From IMG/VR virus record IMGVR_UViG_3300020054_000854, positions 1 to 48,482 of that record: a DNA stretch of 48,482 nucleotides; one strand, given 5' to 3'. Position numbers and translations under genes: made by a program. The DNA is from a virus. Shown here piece after piece: positions 7,092 to 14,211 of the stretch; the stretch's first letter is position 1, and each line of letters opens with the position of its first letter. The notes under the pieces were generated by a model, which had not been told where the DNA came from, searched no databases, and was given only the letters and a program-made list of their open reading frames with translations.

Positions 7092-7368
7092 TTAACTTAT
7101 TTTTTTCTTCGTAATACCGAATCTTTTCTTTAAACAAACTGACGCCGTATTCCAATCCAATAACCATGTCTTTTAATGATTCCAAATCATCTGAACGCAT
7201 AAGTTCGTTACCGGGAAGGATATAATATTCCATAGTACGTTTGACAAGGTCTTCCCAGGATTCATTAACTTCAAAGGCCGGCTCACAAGAATCGCTGACA
7301 TATAGAGTCTGACTAAGACCGCGAGGTTCTATATCGACACTCATATCAAGATCAATTTCAACTTTCAT
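7069..7368 (-). CDS. 99-residue hypothetical protein ending inside tRNA-Asp
   Basis: Acidic soluble protein (starts MKVEIDLDMSVDIEPRGLSQ, with SWEDLVKRTMEYYILPG in the middle and a C-terminal helix). ATG at 7368 with AAAGG upstream. The last eight or so codons and the TAG stop are read from the first 23 bases of tRNA-Asp. Family not recognised. If RNase P processes the tRNA from the same transcript, the mRNA loses its stop codon. Confidence 0.55.
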   Translation of the reverse strand: MKVEIDLDMSVDIEPRGLSQTLYVSDSCEPAFEVNESWEDLVKRTMEYYILPGNELMRSDDLESLKDMVIGLEYGVSLFKEKIRYYEEKNKLRSGSSVG

Positions 7369-7386
7369 TTTAAACCTTTATTAATT

Positions 7387-7470
7387 TGGTGGAAGGGGTT
7401 GGATTCGAACCAACGTAGCTCTCGCGTCAGATTTACAGTCTGATGGTTTTAACCACTCACCCACCCTTCC
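7387..7470 (-). tRNA. tRNA-Tyr (GTA anticodon)
   Basis: Class II tRNA with long variable arm. Acceptor GGAAGGG/CCCTTCC, anticodon stem TCAGA/TCTGA with loop CTGTAAA (GTA), variable arm CGCGAGAGCTACG, T loop TTCGAAT, discriminator A, encoded CCA. Confidence 0.95.
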
Positions 7471-7484
7471 AATATTATATTAAA

Positions 7485-7582
7485 TGGCAGACTTCGTTTA
7501 GCGGGAGCTACCCGAACGCGTTGTTGTGTATTAGTTGGGGCCTGCCAGCCCTTCCTCACCCCGCTCTCAGAGTCAGCGGAGA
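7485..7582 (-). ncRNA. GC-rich structured segment, candidate small RNA
   Basis: The 110 bases between tRNA-Tyr and the next gene have no ORF and are clearly GC-richer than surroundings. They contain nested inverted repeats: AGCGGG (7500-7505) with CCCGCT (7560-7565), GGGC (7538-7541) with GCCC (7548-7551), TGGCAG (7485-7490) with CTGCCA (7542-7547), CGGG (7502-7505) with CCCG (7511-7514). Some are mutually exclusive. No tRNA fold can be made from it. Strand assumed from neighbours. T4 tRNA clusters also hold stable non-tRNA RNAs, which is the precedent. Confidence 0.4.
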
Positions 7583-7816
7583 TCACTCCTCGAGTCGTTC
7601 AAAGTCTTTGTAATCTAACACAGGTTTATCTAAAGCCTGCTTCATTAAGTCAATTGTCTCAGACAAAGACTTTAAACTATATTCACCTATGCGAACAGAT
7701 TTTTCTGTACAGCCAACAGGATTGCCGTCATCATCGTAAAAGACTTCATGCACTGCATAAATCTCATCATCGAAATCGTCTACAATACTTTTTTTAACAA
7801 CCCTATAGTTCCACAT
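7583..7816 (-). CDS. conserved marine-phage hypothetical protein (MWNYRV family)
   Basis: 77 residues from ATG at 7816 (MWNYRVVKKSIVDDFDDEIY..., AVHEVFYDDDGNPVGCTEKS). An upstream in-frame ATG would put the N-terminus inside tRNA-Asn; the chosen start has AGGAG seven bases upstream. The MWNYRV / HEVYYDxxGxP pattern is one I associate with small uncharacterised proteins of marine T4-like phages. Function unknown. Confidence 0.65.
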   Translation of the reverse strand: MWNYRVVKKSIVDDFDDEIYAVHEVFYDDDGNPVGCTEKSVRIGEYSLKSLSETIDLMKQALDKPVLDYKDFERLEE

Positions 7817-7831
7817 AGTTGAACTCCTAAT

Positions 7832-7907
7832 TGGCTCCCTGTCGTGGGCTCGAACCACGGACCCAATGATTAACAGTCATTTGCTCTACCAACTGAGCTA
7901 ACAGGGA
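7832..7907 (-). tRNA. tRNA-Asn (GTT anticodon)
   Basis: Acceptor TCCCTG../..CAGGGA, D stem GCTC/GAGC, anticodon stem AATGA/TCATT with loop CTGTTAA (GTT), T loop TTCGAGC, discriminator G, encoded CCA. Confidence 0.95.
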
Positions 7908-7908
7908 A

Positions 7909-8079
7909 TTAACTTATTCGAGCCAACCTTTCGTAGGCTCTATATTTTTCAGCAACTTCTTCAGATAGCGCTCTTTTTAAGACTTCATTATCTGATCTTA
8001 AAGCATCGTTATCTTTTTTCAATTCTACAATCTGAATTCTAAGTTGATCGTATATTGAAGTCTTATCTTCTACTTTCAC
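7909..8079 (-). CDS. 56-residue coiled-coil protein, GTG start
   Basis: Starts GTG at 8079 behind a strong TTTAGGAGCAACC ribosome site; ends TAA at 7909-7911, one base before tRNA-Asn. The protein is almost wholly a predicted coiled coil with regular hydrophobic spacing (IYDQLRIQIVELKKDNDALR). It might be an oligomerising or regulatory peptide; no family recognised. Confidence 0.5.
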   Translation of the reverse strand: MKVEDKTSIYDQLRIQIVELKKDNDALRSDNEVLKRALSEEVAEKYRAYERLARIS

Positions 8080-8093
8080 GGTTGCTCCTAAAT

Positions 8094-8169
8094 TGGTGCC
8101 GCCACCAAGAATCGAACTCGGGACCTACTGATTACAAATCAGTTGCTCTACCTGCTGAGCTATAGCGGC
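8094..8169 (-). tRNA. tRNA-Thr (TGT anticodon)
   Basis: Acceptor GCCGCTA/TGGCGGC, D stem GCTC/GAGC, anticodon stem ACTGA/TCAGT with loop TTTGTAA (TGT), T loop TTCGATT, discriminator A, encoded CCA. Its first ten bases overlap the end of the SprT-like gene. Confidence 0.95.
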
Positions 8170-8588
8170 TCTTGTTCTATAAATGTATTAAACAGTTTGG
8201 TTTGAAATTTCCTTGCCTCAATTTCCCAAGGTGCATTCCAATAATCGGAATTATCATAATCTTTACCTTTCCACGCGGAAAGATTCCAATCAATTTCTTT
8301 GCGAAGGTATTGTTTTAGATGGACCATCTCGTGAGCAAGAGTTGTTAGCCAATTGCCAAACAGACAAATGTCAATGCGGAATTTTCTATCACCCTGTGGT
8401 TCAATCTCACCTTCTATTCCGTCTTCTCTATCAAGAAGAGTTTTGTTATGCACGTGAACATACAATGTATACTTAAATTTATTTATCTTAAGTTGCTGAG
8501 CATAAGAATGAACAGCTTGAGTAATGTATTTTTGCAGATCAACAGGTACTTTACCGTAATTAGGTCCACAGACAACGATCATAGACAT
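8160..8588 (-). CDS. SprT-like zinc metalloprotease domain protein
   Basis: 142 residues. The motif LAHEMVHLKQY (HExxH) in the C-terminal half is the zinc-metalloprotease core, and the later acidic region WNAPWEIEARKFQ fits the third ligand side of SprT/WLM-type minimal peptidases. No signal peptide, so cytoplasmic. GGAGG lies six bases before the ATG at 8588; a TTG three bases upstream is less likely. The stop TAG (8160-8162) lies within tRNA-Thr. SprT/Spartan relatives in cells degrade DNA-crosslinked proteins; the phage role is unknown. Confidence 0.65.
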   Translation of the reverse strand: MSMIVVCGPNYGKVPVDLQKYITQAVHSYAQQLKINKFKYTLYVHVHNKTLLDREDGIEGEIEPQGDRKFRIDICLFGNWLTTLAHEMVHLKQYLRKEIDWNLSAWKGKDYDNSDYWNAPWEIEARKFQTKLFNTFIEQEPL

Positions 8589-8740
8589 CAACTACCTCCA
8601 AAAAATAACAAGACAAGTATTGCAACGATAACAGCAGCTGCGTTGTTCCAAAGAAAACTGAATACCTTTGTAAGCAAGCTGATTGAAACCACAAAAAATG
8701 CGATCACAATGAGCAATGCAATAACAAAACTCCAATCCAT
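8588..8740 (-). CDS. 50-residue membrane protein with two hydrophobic segments
   Basis: Short ORF nearly all hydrophobic: about residues 5-22 (FVIALLIVIAFFVVSISL) and 34-47 (AAVIVAILVLLFF). ATG at 8740 directly follows the stop of the 69-residue gene, and its TGA overlaps the ATG of the SprT-like gene (TGATG). Possibly an inner-membrane or holin-like peptide, but nothing specific supports lysis. Confidence 0.5.
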   Translation of the reverse strand: MDWSFVIALLIVIAFFVVSISLLTKVFSFLWNNAAAVIVAILVLLFFGGS

Positions 8741-8950
8741 TTACCAACGGCCGTTAAAAGATCCATTGATATCGTCGATGCTTTGATACGCAGTATATTT
8801 TTCATCTTCGAGGAAAGGCGCAAAGTCCTTTTCACTAGCTTTAGTCAAACGACGCAATGCGCGTTCTTCTCTTTTCTTTTCAAGAAGTAGTTCGCGCTCC
8901 ATTGCTTCGATACTATCTTCTTCGTAGACATCTTTCATTTTACGAGCCAT
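8741..8950 (-). CDS. 69-residue charged helical protein
   Basis: Starts MARKMKDVYEEDSIEAMERE, then a strongly charged helix (ELLLEKKREERALRRLTKAS) and a short tail. GGAAAAATC upstream of ATG. Ends directly before the next ATG at 8740. No family recognised. Confidence 0.55.
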   Translation of the reverse strand: MARKMKDVYEEDSIEAMERELLLEKKREERALRRLTKASEKDFAPFLEDEKYTAYQSIDDINGSFNGRW

Positions 8951-8959
8951 GATTTTTCC

Positions 8960-9259
8960 TTATACATCCAAAACTTCAAGAACATTGGAGACTGCAATAG
9001 AATTACGTCCACCAATGTGCCAACAATAATTGTCAGTTAGCATTGCCTTCCAACCACCGTCATAATCTTTCCAATTATAAATGGTTGCAACAACACCATC
9101 GTCAAATTTAATATTCCACTCAAAGTCGACCTTGTCGTCGCCTGAACCGAGATAAGTAGGTTCACCAAAAACTTCAACAATTCGATCATATGATGTTTCG
9201 ACATAGCCACAAAGACTAGTCATATTGACATCAACCCAAGTTCCAGTTCCAAAGTTCAT
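8960..9259 (-). CDS. conserved phage hypothetical protein
   Basis: 99 residues from ATG at 9259, which has GGAGGAAG ten bases upstream; a longer frame to 9334 lacks such a site and overlaps the upstream gene. Contains YDRIVEVFGEPTYLGSGDDK followed by FEWNIKFDDGVVATIYNWK, a pattern I associate with a widespread small phage protein family of unknown function that binds no known motif. C-terminus GGRNSIAVSNVLEVL. Confidence 0.6.
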   Translation of the reverse strand: MNFGTGTWVDVNMTSLCGYVETSYDRIVEVFGEPTYLGSGDDKVDFEWNIKFDDGVVATIYNWKDYDGGWKAMLTDNYCWHIGGRNSIAVSNVLEVLDV

Positions 9260-9261
9260 TG

Positions 9262-9438
9262 TTACACTTCCTCCTTCATATCTGAGATACATGCCATTGC
9301 ATACTCCAATCCGTCGATGTACCCATCGGTCCAATCATCGTCGTAATCAACGCTGCCTCTTTGAAGAATCCGTTCTTTTTGACCGAGCCTTTCCATCAGC
9401 ATACGATCCAATTCAACTAACATCTGAAACTTTGTCAT
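9262..9438 (-). CDS. 58-residue hypothetical protein
   Basis: First leftward gene after the divergent control region. ATG at 9438 with AAGGAAATC upstream, TAA at 9262-9264 two bases before the next start. Helical N-terminus (MTKFQMLVELDRMLMERLGQ) and acidic middle (DYDDDWTDGYIDG). No family recognised. Transcribed from the leftward promoters at 9478-9506 and 9618-9646. Confidence 0.6.
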   Translation of the reverse strand: MTKFQMLVELDRMLMERLGQKERILQRGSVDYDDDWTDGYIDGLEYAMACISDMKEEV

Positions 9439-9477
9439 TTTTTGATTTCCTTGTCAATTTGTTTAATTGATGTTACT

Positions 9478-9506
9478 ATTCTATCCGATTTGAACCGTGT
9501 TGTCAA
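9478..9506 (-). promoter_or_regulatory. leftward sigma70-type promoter (proximal)
   Basis: On the minus strand TTGACA, exactly 17 bases, then TAGAAT, 40 bases upstream of the ATG at 9438. Lies in the 310-base gene-free divergent region 9439-9748. Confidence 0.75.
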
Positions 9507-9617
9507 CAAAAAATTTAAGTTTTTTTCACAATTTTTAGAACTTTTTGTTATATCCATATTCAGTTTTGATATATTTGATTTTCCTAATATATGCCTAAAT
9601 TTGTCATTTCGAGTACC

Positions 9618-9646
9618 ATTCTATCCTAGTTCAAACCGTATGTCAA
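9618..9646 (-). promoter_or_regulatory. leftward sigma70-type promoter (distal)
   Basis: Second minus-strand TTGACA-N17-TAGAAT. Its spacer ACGGTTTGAACTAGGA resembles that of the proximal promoter (ACGGTTCAAATCGGA), so the two look duplicated. Confidence 0.7.
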
Positions 9647-9651
9647 CCATT

Positions 9652-9681
9652 TTTTTCACTTTTTTTTCACTTTTTTTCACA
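9652..9681 (+). repeat. tandem TTTTTTTCAC repeats
   Basis: Three consecutive copies of a T-run followed by CAC, with a further copy near 9518-9526. They lie directly upstream of the rightward promoter and could be an UP element or protein site. Confidence 0.5.
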
Positions 9682-9689
9682 AATATTTG

Positions 9690-9718
9690 TTGACATTGTA
9701 TAAATTATGTTGTAGAAT
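9690..9718 (+). promoter_or_regulatory. rightward sigma70-type promoter for topoisomerase operon
   Basis: TTGACA, 17 bases, TAGAAT; 30 bases before the gp39 ATG at 9749. Ribosome site TTGGAGATGAC follows. Confidence 0.8.
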
Positions 9719-9748
9719 GGCAAACTAAGTTGGAGATGACAAAAACCT

Positions 9749-11596
9749 ATGAGTGAACAATTTCGCATATTGACAGCGCGGCAACACGTCCGCGAACGAA
9801 TTGGAATGTATATGGGATCCAGTTCCCAGGAGGACATTGAACGATTTGTTCTAGGACAATGGAAAAAAGCAACATACGTACCAGCGTTATCAAAAATGGT
9901 CGATGAAATACTTGACAATTCTATAGACGAGGCAATTCGTACCGGATTCAAACAAGCTAACAAAATTAATGTATCAATTGATGGCGATAAAGTTACTGTT
10001 ATTGATAACGGTCGTGGCATTCCACAAAATACGGTTTTCGACGAAACGTCAGGAGAAAATATTTTGACTCCTGTTGCGGCCTGGACGAGAGTTAACGCAG
10101 GTACATCATTTGATGATAACCGAGTAACGATTGGAACCAACGGAGTTGGATCCGCTGCAACTAACTTCTTATCAAAAAAGTTCGTTGGTAAGACTTGGTC
10201 GAACGGAAAACTGATAACTGTATGCTGTAAAGACGGCGCCGAAACAATTGATATAAAGATCGGAGATAAATCGGGTTCAGGATCTGAAGTATCGTTTGTT
10301 CCTGACTTTGATTTGTTCGAAGTTAACAGCCTCGATGAGCTTGACACCGTTGAACTTATTGAAGATCGGTTGATAAGTTTGCAGATGGCGTTTCCTGAGA
10401 TTGCCTTTTCCTTTAATAAAAAACGCGTAAAAATTTCTGATCTTAAAAAATATGCTGCATTATTTAACGAGTCTTGTATTATTGATAAGTCAGATAATCT
10501 TTCGTTTTTCTTTACTTATTCAGACGACGGTTTTAGATCAAATAGTTTTGTGAATGGTGTTAATACAAGGCAAGGCGGCAATTATGTTGACTATATCGTA
10601 AACGGAGTCGTTGACGAATTGGTTACAATGATTAAACGCCGTCATAAAATTGAAGTTGCAAAAACTACAATAAAAGGTGGCTTGACGTTTGTGAAATTTG
10701 CTCGGAACTTTACAAACCCAAAATTCGACAGTCAAACTAAAGAACGTTTGACAAACCCAATGGGAAACATCAAGGAACATTTCGAATCGGCAGAAGTTCG
10801 AGATTTTCAAACGATTGCAAAAAAGATAATGTCAACTCCTGCAATTATTGATCCTATTATTGAGGCTCAACTTGCAAAGAAACTTGCTGCAGACAAAAGA
10901 GCCGCAACGTTAGCCCAGAAAAAATTGCGTAAAGTAAAGGTTGCAAAACACATCGCCGCAAATCGAGATGATGCAACATTGAAAATTGTCGAAGGTGATT
11001 CGGCAATGGGCTTTTTGTTAAAGGTTAGAGATCCTGATAAAGTCGGCGCGTTTCCTCTTCGAGGTGTTATTATGAATACCTGGGATATGAAACCTGCAGA
11101 GGTACTTAAAAACAAAGAATTGAGCGAATTGGTTGCGGTACTAGGTTTGGATATAAACAACCCTGACAGTGTCGATGATATGACATACGGACGAATCGCG
11201 ACACTTACAGATGCAGACCATGATGGTATCGGTCATATCAGTCCATTGTTGATTGCTTTCTTTTATAAATTTTGGCCAAGGTTATTAGAGGAACGTCGAG
11301 TAATGATTACTAGAACTCCTATTATGATTACTGAAGGCGGGATTAAAGGTGGGATGAAAGGAGATGAATCTTGGTCAACTTGGTCGTATACTTATGAAGA
11401 AGCAAACGAACGGAAAAGACAATCAGTAGATGGCAAGCATAGATATATCAAAGGTCTAGGTTCTTTACGCGAAGATGAATACGATCGAATTATCAATGAC
11501 CCAGTATATGACGTTGTTACAGTTGACGATGTAAAATATTTTGAAATGATGTTTGGCAAAAACTCCGATTTAAGAAAGGAATTTATGTATGAGTAA
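9749..11596 (+). CDS. 39: type II DNA topoisomerase large subunit (gp39, with gp60-type region)
   Basis: 615 residues. The N-terminal GHKL ATPase motifs are visible: EILDNSIDEA, DNGRGIP and GTNGVGSAATNFLS. The C-terminal half has the TOPRIM motifs EGDSAMGFLL and LTDADHDGIGH, which bind the catalytic magnesium. In T4 the TOPRIM part is split off as gene 60; here both are in one chain, as in most relatives. With gp52 it forms the phage topoisomerase that relieves supercoils and supports replication initiation. Overlaps the gp52 start by eight bases. Driven by the promoter at 9690-9718. Confidence 0.95.
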   Translation: MSEQFRILTARQHVRERIGMYMGSSSQEDIERFVLGQWKKATYVPALSKMVDEILDNSIDEAIRTGFKQANKINVSIDGDKVTVIDNGRGIPQNTVFDETSGENILTPVAAWTRVNAGTSFDDNRVTIGTNGVGSAATNFLSKKFVGKTWSNGKLITVCCKDGAETIDIKIGDKSGSGSEVSFVPDFDLFEVNSLDELDTVELIEDRLISLQMAFPEIAFSFNKKRVKISDLKKYAALFNESCIIDKSDNLSFFFTYSDDGFRSNSFVNGVNTRQGGNYVDYIVNGVVDELVTMIKRRHKIEVAKTTIKGGLTFVKFARNFTNPKFDSQTKERLTNPMGNIKEHFESAEVRDFQTIAKKIMSTPAIIDPIIEAQLAKKLAADKRAATLAQKKLRKVKVAKHIAANRDDATLKIVEGDSAMGFLLKVRDPDKVGAFPLRGVIMNTWDMKPAEVLKNKELSELVAVLGLDINNPDSVDDMTYGRIATLTDADHDGIGHISPLLIAFFYKFWPRLLEERRVMITRTPIMITEGGIKGGMKGDESWSTWSYTYEEANERKRQSVDGKHRYIKGLGSLREDEYDRIINDPVYDVVTVDDVKYFEMMFGKNSDLRKEFMYE

Positions 11597-12938
11597 TTTG
11601 ACTATGTTTATGGGCGACGATAATATTAAAGAATACCCCATATCTGAAGTTGCGAAAAACGAATGGCTCGACTTTGCGATGTATACTGTCGAATCCCGAG
11701 CAATACCAAATATGATCGACGGTTTAAAGCCTGTTCAAAGGTTTTATCTGTATTCGTCAATAGTAAATACCAAAAAGGAGTTCAAAAAGGTTTCGGCTGT
11801 TTCTGGTGTCATATCAGACTATGGTTATAACCACGGAGAATCTTCCGCCGCAGGCGCTGGCCAATTGATGGCCGCTGAATGGAATAACAATATCTGTTTA
11901 ATCGAAGGACGCGGATCTTTTGGTACTCGACTTATTCAAGAAGCAGGTGCGCCTCGATACGTATACACCAAGTTATCTGAAAATTTTGATAGATATATTA
12001 CAGACACGGATTTGTCGCCACAACACGAGGACCCAGAACATGAACCACCTGCTTTTTATGTGCCAATCATCCCTCTTGTACTTGTCAACGGAACAAAAGG
12101 TATTGCTACTGGTTTTGCCACTAATATCCTTCCCAGGGATCCTGCAGATTTAATTAAAGCCTGTACTGAATATCTTACAACGGGTAAAATTAAATCTGAA
12201 ATCAAAATTAAATTTCCTGAGTTTGCAGGCACTGTACGTAAGGATCTTGAAACGGATAATAAGTATCACATCGAAGGAACCTTTACAAAGAAAGGTAAAA
12301 CCGCATTAACGATTACTGAAGTGCCATACGGTTACGATAGAGAATCTTATATTAAAATTCTCGATGCATTAGAAGATGATGGCGATATCGTTGGGTATGA
12401 CGATCTTTGCGACAAAAATGGTTTCAAGTTTGAAGTCAAACTAAAACAAGCAACGTCCGCAAAATGGAACAACGCCAAAATTGTTTCAAAATTTAAGTTG
12501 TCAAAACCGATAACTGAAAACTTAACGGTTATCGATTTCAATGGAAAGTTAAGAGAATACAAAAACGAAAAAGAATTGATTGCTGATTTTTGTTTGTGGA
12601 GAGTAGGGTTTTTAAACAAACGTATCGAAAAGCAAATTGGAATTCATCAAAATGAAGTTAGGTGGTTAAATATTCGTTTATTGTTTATTGAGGCAATACG
12701 ATCTGGCGAAATTGATATTATGAATATGAATCGTAAGGATTTGATTACAGCAACAGTAAAAGCAACAAAATGCGAATCAAAAGAAGTAAGTAAGTTGTTG
12801 TCTTTGCCGATTGCTTCGTTGTTAAAAACAGAACCTGCTACCTTCAAAAAGGCAATCACTGATGCCAAAAAGAAATTGTCGTTTTGGGAAAAGACTAGCC
12901 CTAAGGATCAGTTTATTTCAGATATTGAGAATCTTTAA
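11589..12938 (+). CDS. 52: type II DNA topoisomerase medium subunit (gp52)
   Basis: 449 residues, close to T4 gp52. Visible signatures: ESRAIPNMIDGLKPVQRF near the N-terminus and GAPRYVYTKLS with the Arg-Tyr pair (Tyr124), equivalent to the catalytic tyrosine of GyrA/ParC. FVNGTKGIATGFATNILPRD-like text (VNGTKGIATGFATNI) is the conserved breakage-reunion domain segment. Start overlaps gp39. Ends tail-to-tail with the reversed methyltransferase gene, sharing four bases. Confidence 0.95.
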   Translation: MSNLTMFMGDDNIKEYPISEVAKNEWLDFAMYTVESRAIPNMIDGLKPVQRFYLYSSIVNTKKEFKKVSAVSGVISDYGYNHGESSAAGAGQLMAAEWNNNICLIEGRGSFGTRLIQEAGAPRYVYTKLSENFDRYITDTDLSPQHEDPEHEPPAFYVPIIPLVLVNGTKGIATGFATNILPRDPADLIKACTEYLTTGKIKSEIKIKFPEFAGTVRKDLETDNKYHIEGTFTKKGKTALTITEVPYGYDRESYIKILDALEDDGDIVGYDDLCDKNGFKFEVKLKQATSAKWNNAKIVSKFKLSKPITENLTVIDFNGKLREYKNEKELIADFCLWRVGFLNKRIEKQIGIHQNEVRWLNIRLLFIEAIRSGEIDIMNMNRKDLITATVKATKCESKEVSKLLSLPIASLLKTEPATFKKAITDAKKKLSFWEKTSPKDQFISDIENL

Positions 12939-13618
12939 TAGTTTGTCAAATACAAGGTAAGTACTTTATTGTTGATCGCAAACTCTCGAAGATCTAATGA
13001 TCTCCATATAACGCCCGCACCAACGTCGTTTAGGTATCGGCATTGTTGATGCATTAAGTCGTTCCAGTTGCGATCGTGTTGTTGCCACCATCCAGCTCGA
13101 ACAAATTCTTCTCTCGATTTTTCAAATCTTTCAATATTTCTTTTTGTTGAAAGATCGAAGGTTACTGCAATATGTCTTACATTATTTTTACAAAAGTCAA
13201 GATATTCCTTTGTACATATAGCGTATTCAAAACCATACCTAGGTTCAATCTTTAAATAATCGATGAAATCTATTTCGTATTTTTTTAACCAATCTTTAAA
13301 TGAGATCTCACGACCAATATGTTCAGAGCTTAATTGTATTTTTTTGTCTGTGCGATCGATTAAATAATTTGAAATGTTATACCATGCGGTCTTTAACATT
13401 TCTTTGTTTGTTTCGACCATGTACAATTCGTCTGCGCCGTTGTCTAATGCTAAGGCGCCAAACGCCCCAATTTTTGCGCCAAGGTCGACTACGATGTCTT
13501 CAGGTTTTGGGGAATACCATTGTTCATAAGTATGTTCGATGAAATACTTCCAATTAATTTCATGAACTTCTTTTGCGGTTAATCCGCGAAAACTCATTTC
13601 TTGTTTTAGTGCGGTCAT
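12935..13618 (-). CDS. FkbM-type SAM methyltransferase, reversed insert
   Basis: 227 residues. PEDIVVDLGAKIGAFGALAL is motif I, ELYMVETNKEM the acidic post-motif, and IDFIDYLKIEPRYGFEYAI resembles the FkbM motif (xDFLKIDxEG). The family methylates sugar hydroxyls. It is alone on the minus strand between plus-strand core genes gp52 and a tail-tube-like gene, so it looks like an inserted accessory gene. Converges exactly on the gp52 stop. Possible leftward transcription from the antisense promoter at 16616-16644. Substrate unknown. Confidence 0.65.
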   Translation of the reverse strand: MTALKQEMSFRGLTAKEVHEINWKYFIEHTYEQWYSPKPEDIVVDLGAKIGAFGALALDNGADELYMVETNKEMLKTAWYNISNYLIDRTDKKIQLSSEHIGREISFKDWLKKYEIDFIDYLKIEPRYGFEYAICTKEYLDFCKNNVRHIAVTFDLSTKRNIERFEKSREEFVRAGWWQQHDRNWNDLMHQQCRYLNDVGAGVIWRSLDLREFAINNKVLTLYLTNY

Positions 13619-13653
13619 AATAAATAATCTAAACTAATTTTGGTTTAATAACA

Positions 13654-14154
13654 ATGTCACAAATTACAAATTATTTATCTCCAGCATCGTTCGATGTTTC
13701 AATTGCAAAATTTCCTGAGCTTGAATTTTTTACTCAACAAATTGCAATTCCTGACATCTCATCACAAGCTGCAGAAGTAGTTAGCCCTCTTAAAAGATTA
13801 TATAACATTCCAGATACTTTAGTATATTCGCCGTTACAGTTTCAATTTATAGTCGATGAAAACATGAAAAATTATACTGAGGTATTAAATTGGTTAGAAG
13901 GTATGGGCGCGCCTGAAATAAGAGGAGATCAATATCAAAGATTTATTAGAGAAAACGATTCTTTTCTTTCAGACATTACAGTCATAATTAGAAATAGTCA
14001 TAAAAATCCAAATGTTCGTTTTCTTTTTAAAGATTGTTTCCCAACGTCAATTGGAACAATTGATTTGAACATCGCAACAGAAGATATTCAATATGTTACT
14101 TGTACAGCAGGATTTGCGTATAACGGATTTACAGTTGAAAGGGTTGAACCTTAA
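13654..14154 (+). CDS. gp19-like tail-tube-fold protein
   Basis: 166 residues, same size as T4 gp19 (163). Starts SQITNYLSPASFDVSIAKFP, has FTQQIAIPDI (compare FTFQCKATALP in gp19), FQFIVDENMKNYTEVLNWLEG and the C-terminal FPTSIGTIDLNIATEDIQYVTCTAGFAY, which parallels gp19 LWPTNVGELQLDW. Marine T4-like phages carry a tail-tube paralog of this type. It is far from the tail operon and sits between topoisomerase and uvsY. Could be a tail tube paralog or tube-associated protein. Confidence 0.6.
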   Translation: MSQITNYLSPASFDVSIAKFPELEFFTQQIAIPDISSQAAEVVSPLKRLYNIPDTLVYSPLQFQFIVDENMKNYTEVLNWLEGMGAPEIRGDQYQRFIRENDSFLSDITVIIRNSHKNPNVRFLFKDCFPTSIGTIDLNIATEDIQYVTCTAGFAYNGFTVERVEP

Positions 14155-14157
14155 CCA

Positions 14158-14186
14158 TTGACATTTGTTCAATATTGTGATATAAT
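14158..14186 (+). promoter_or_regulatory. sigma70-type promoter for uvsY operon
   Basis: TTGACA, 17 bases, TATAAT, 26 bases before the uvsY ATG. A CTAGGATA ribosome site follows. Confidence 0.8.
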
Positions 14187-14211
14187 GGAATTTTGTTCCT
14201 AGGATATCTGT

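Noticed and set aside
9667-10347. 226-residue minus-strand ORF opposite gp39
   Set aside because: Antisense to conserved ATPase codons of gp39, low-complexity S/T content, no ribosome site.
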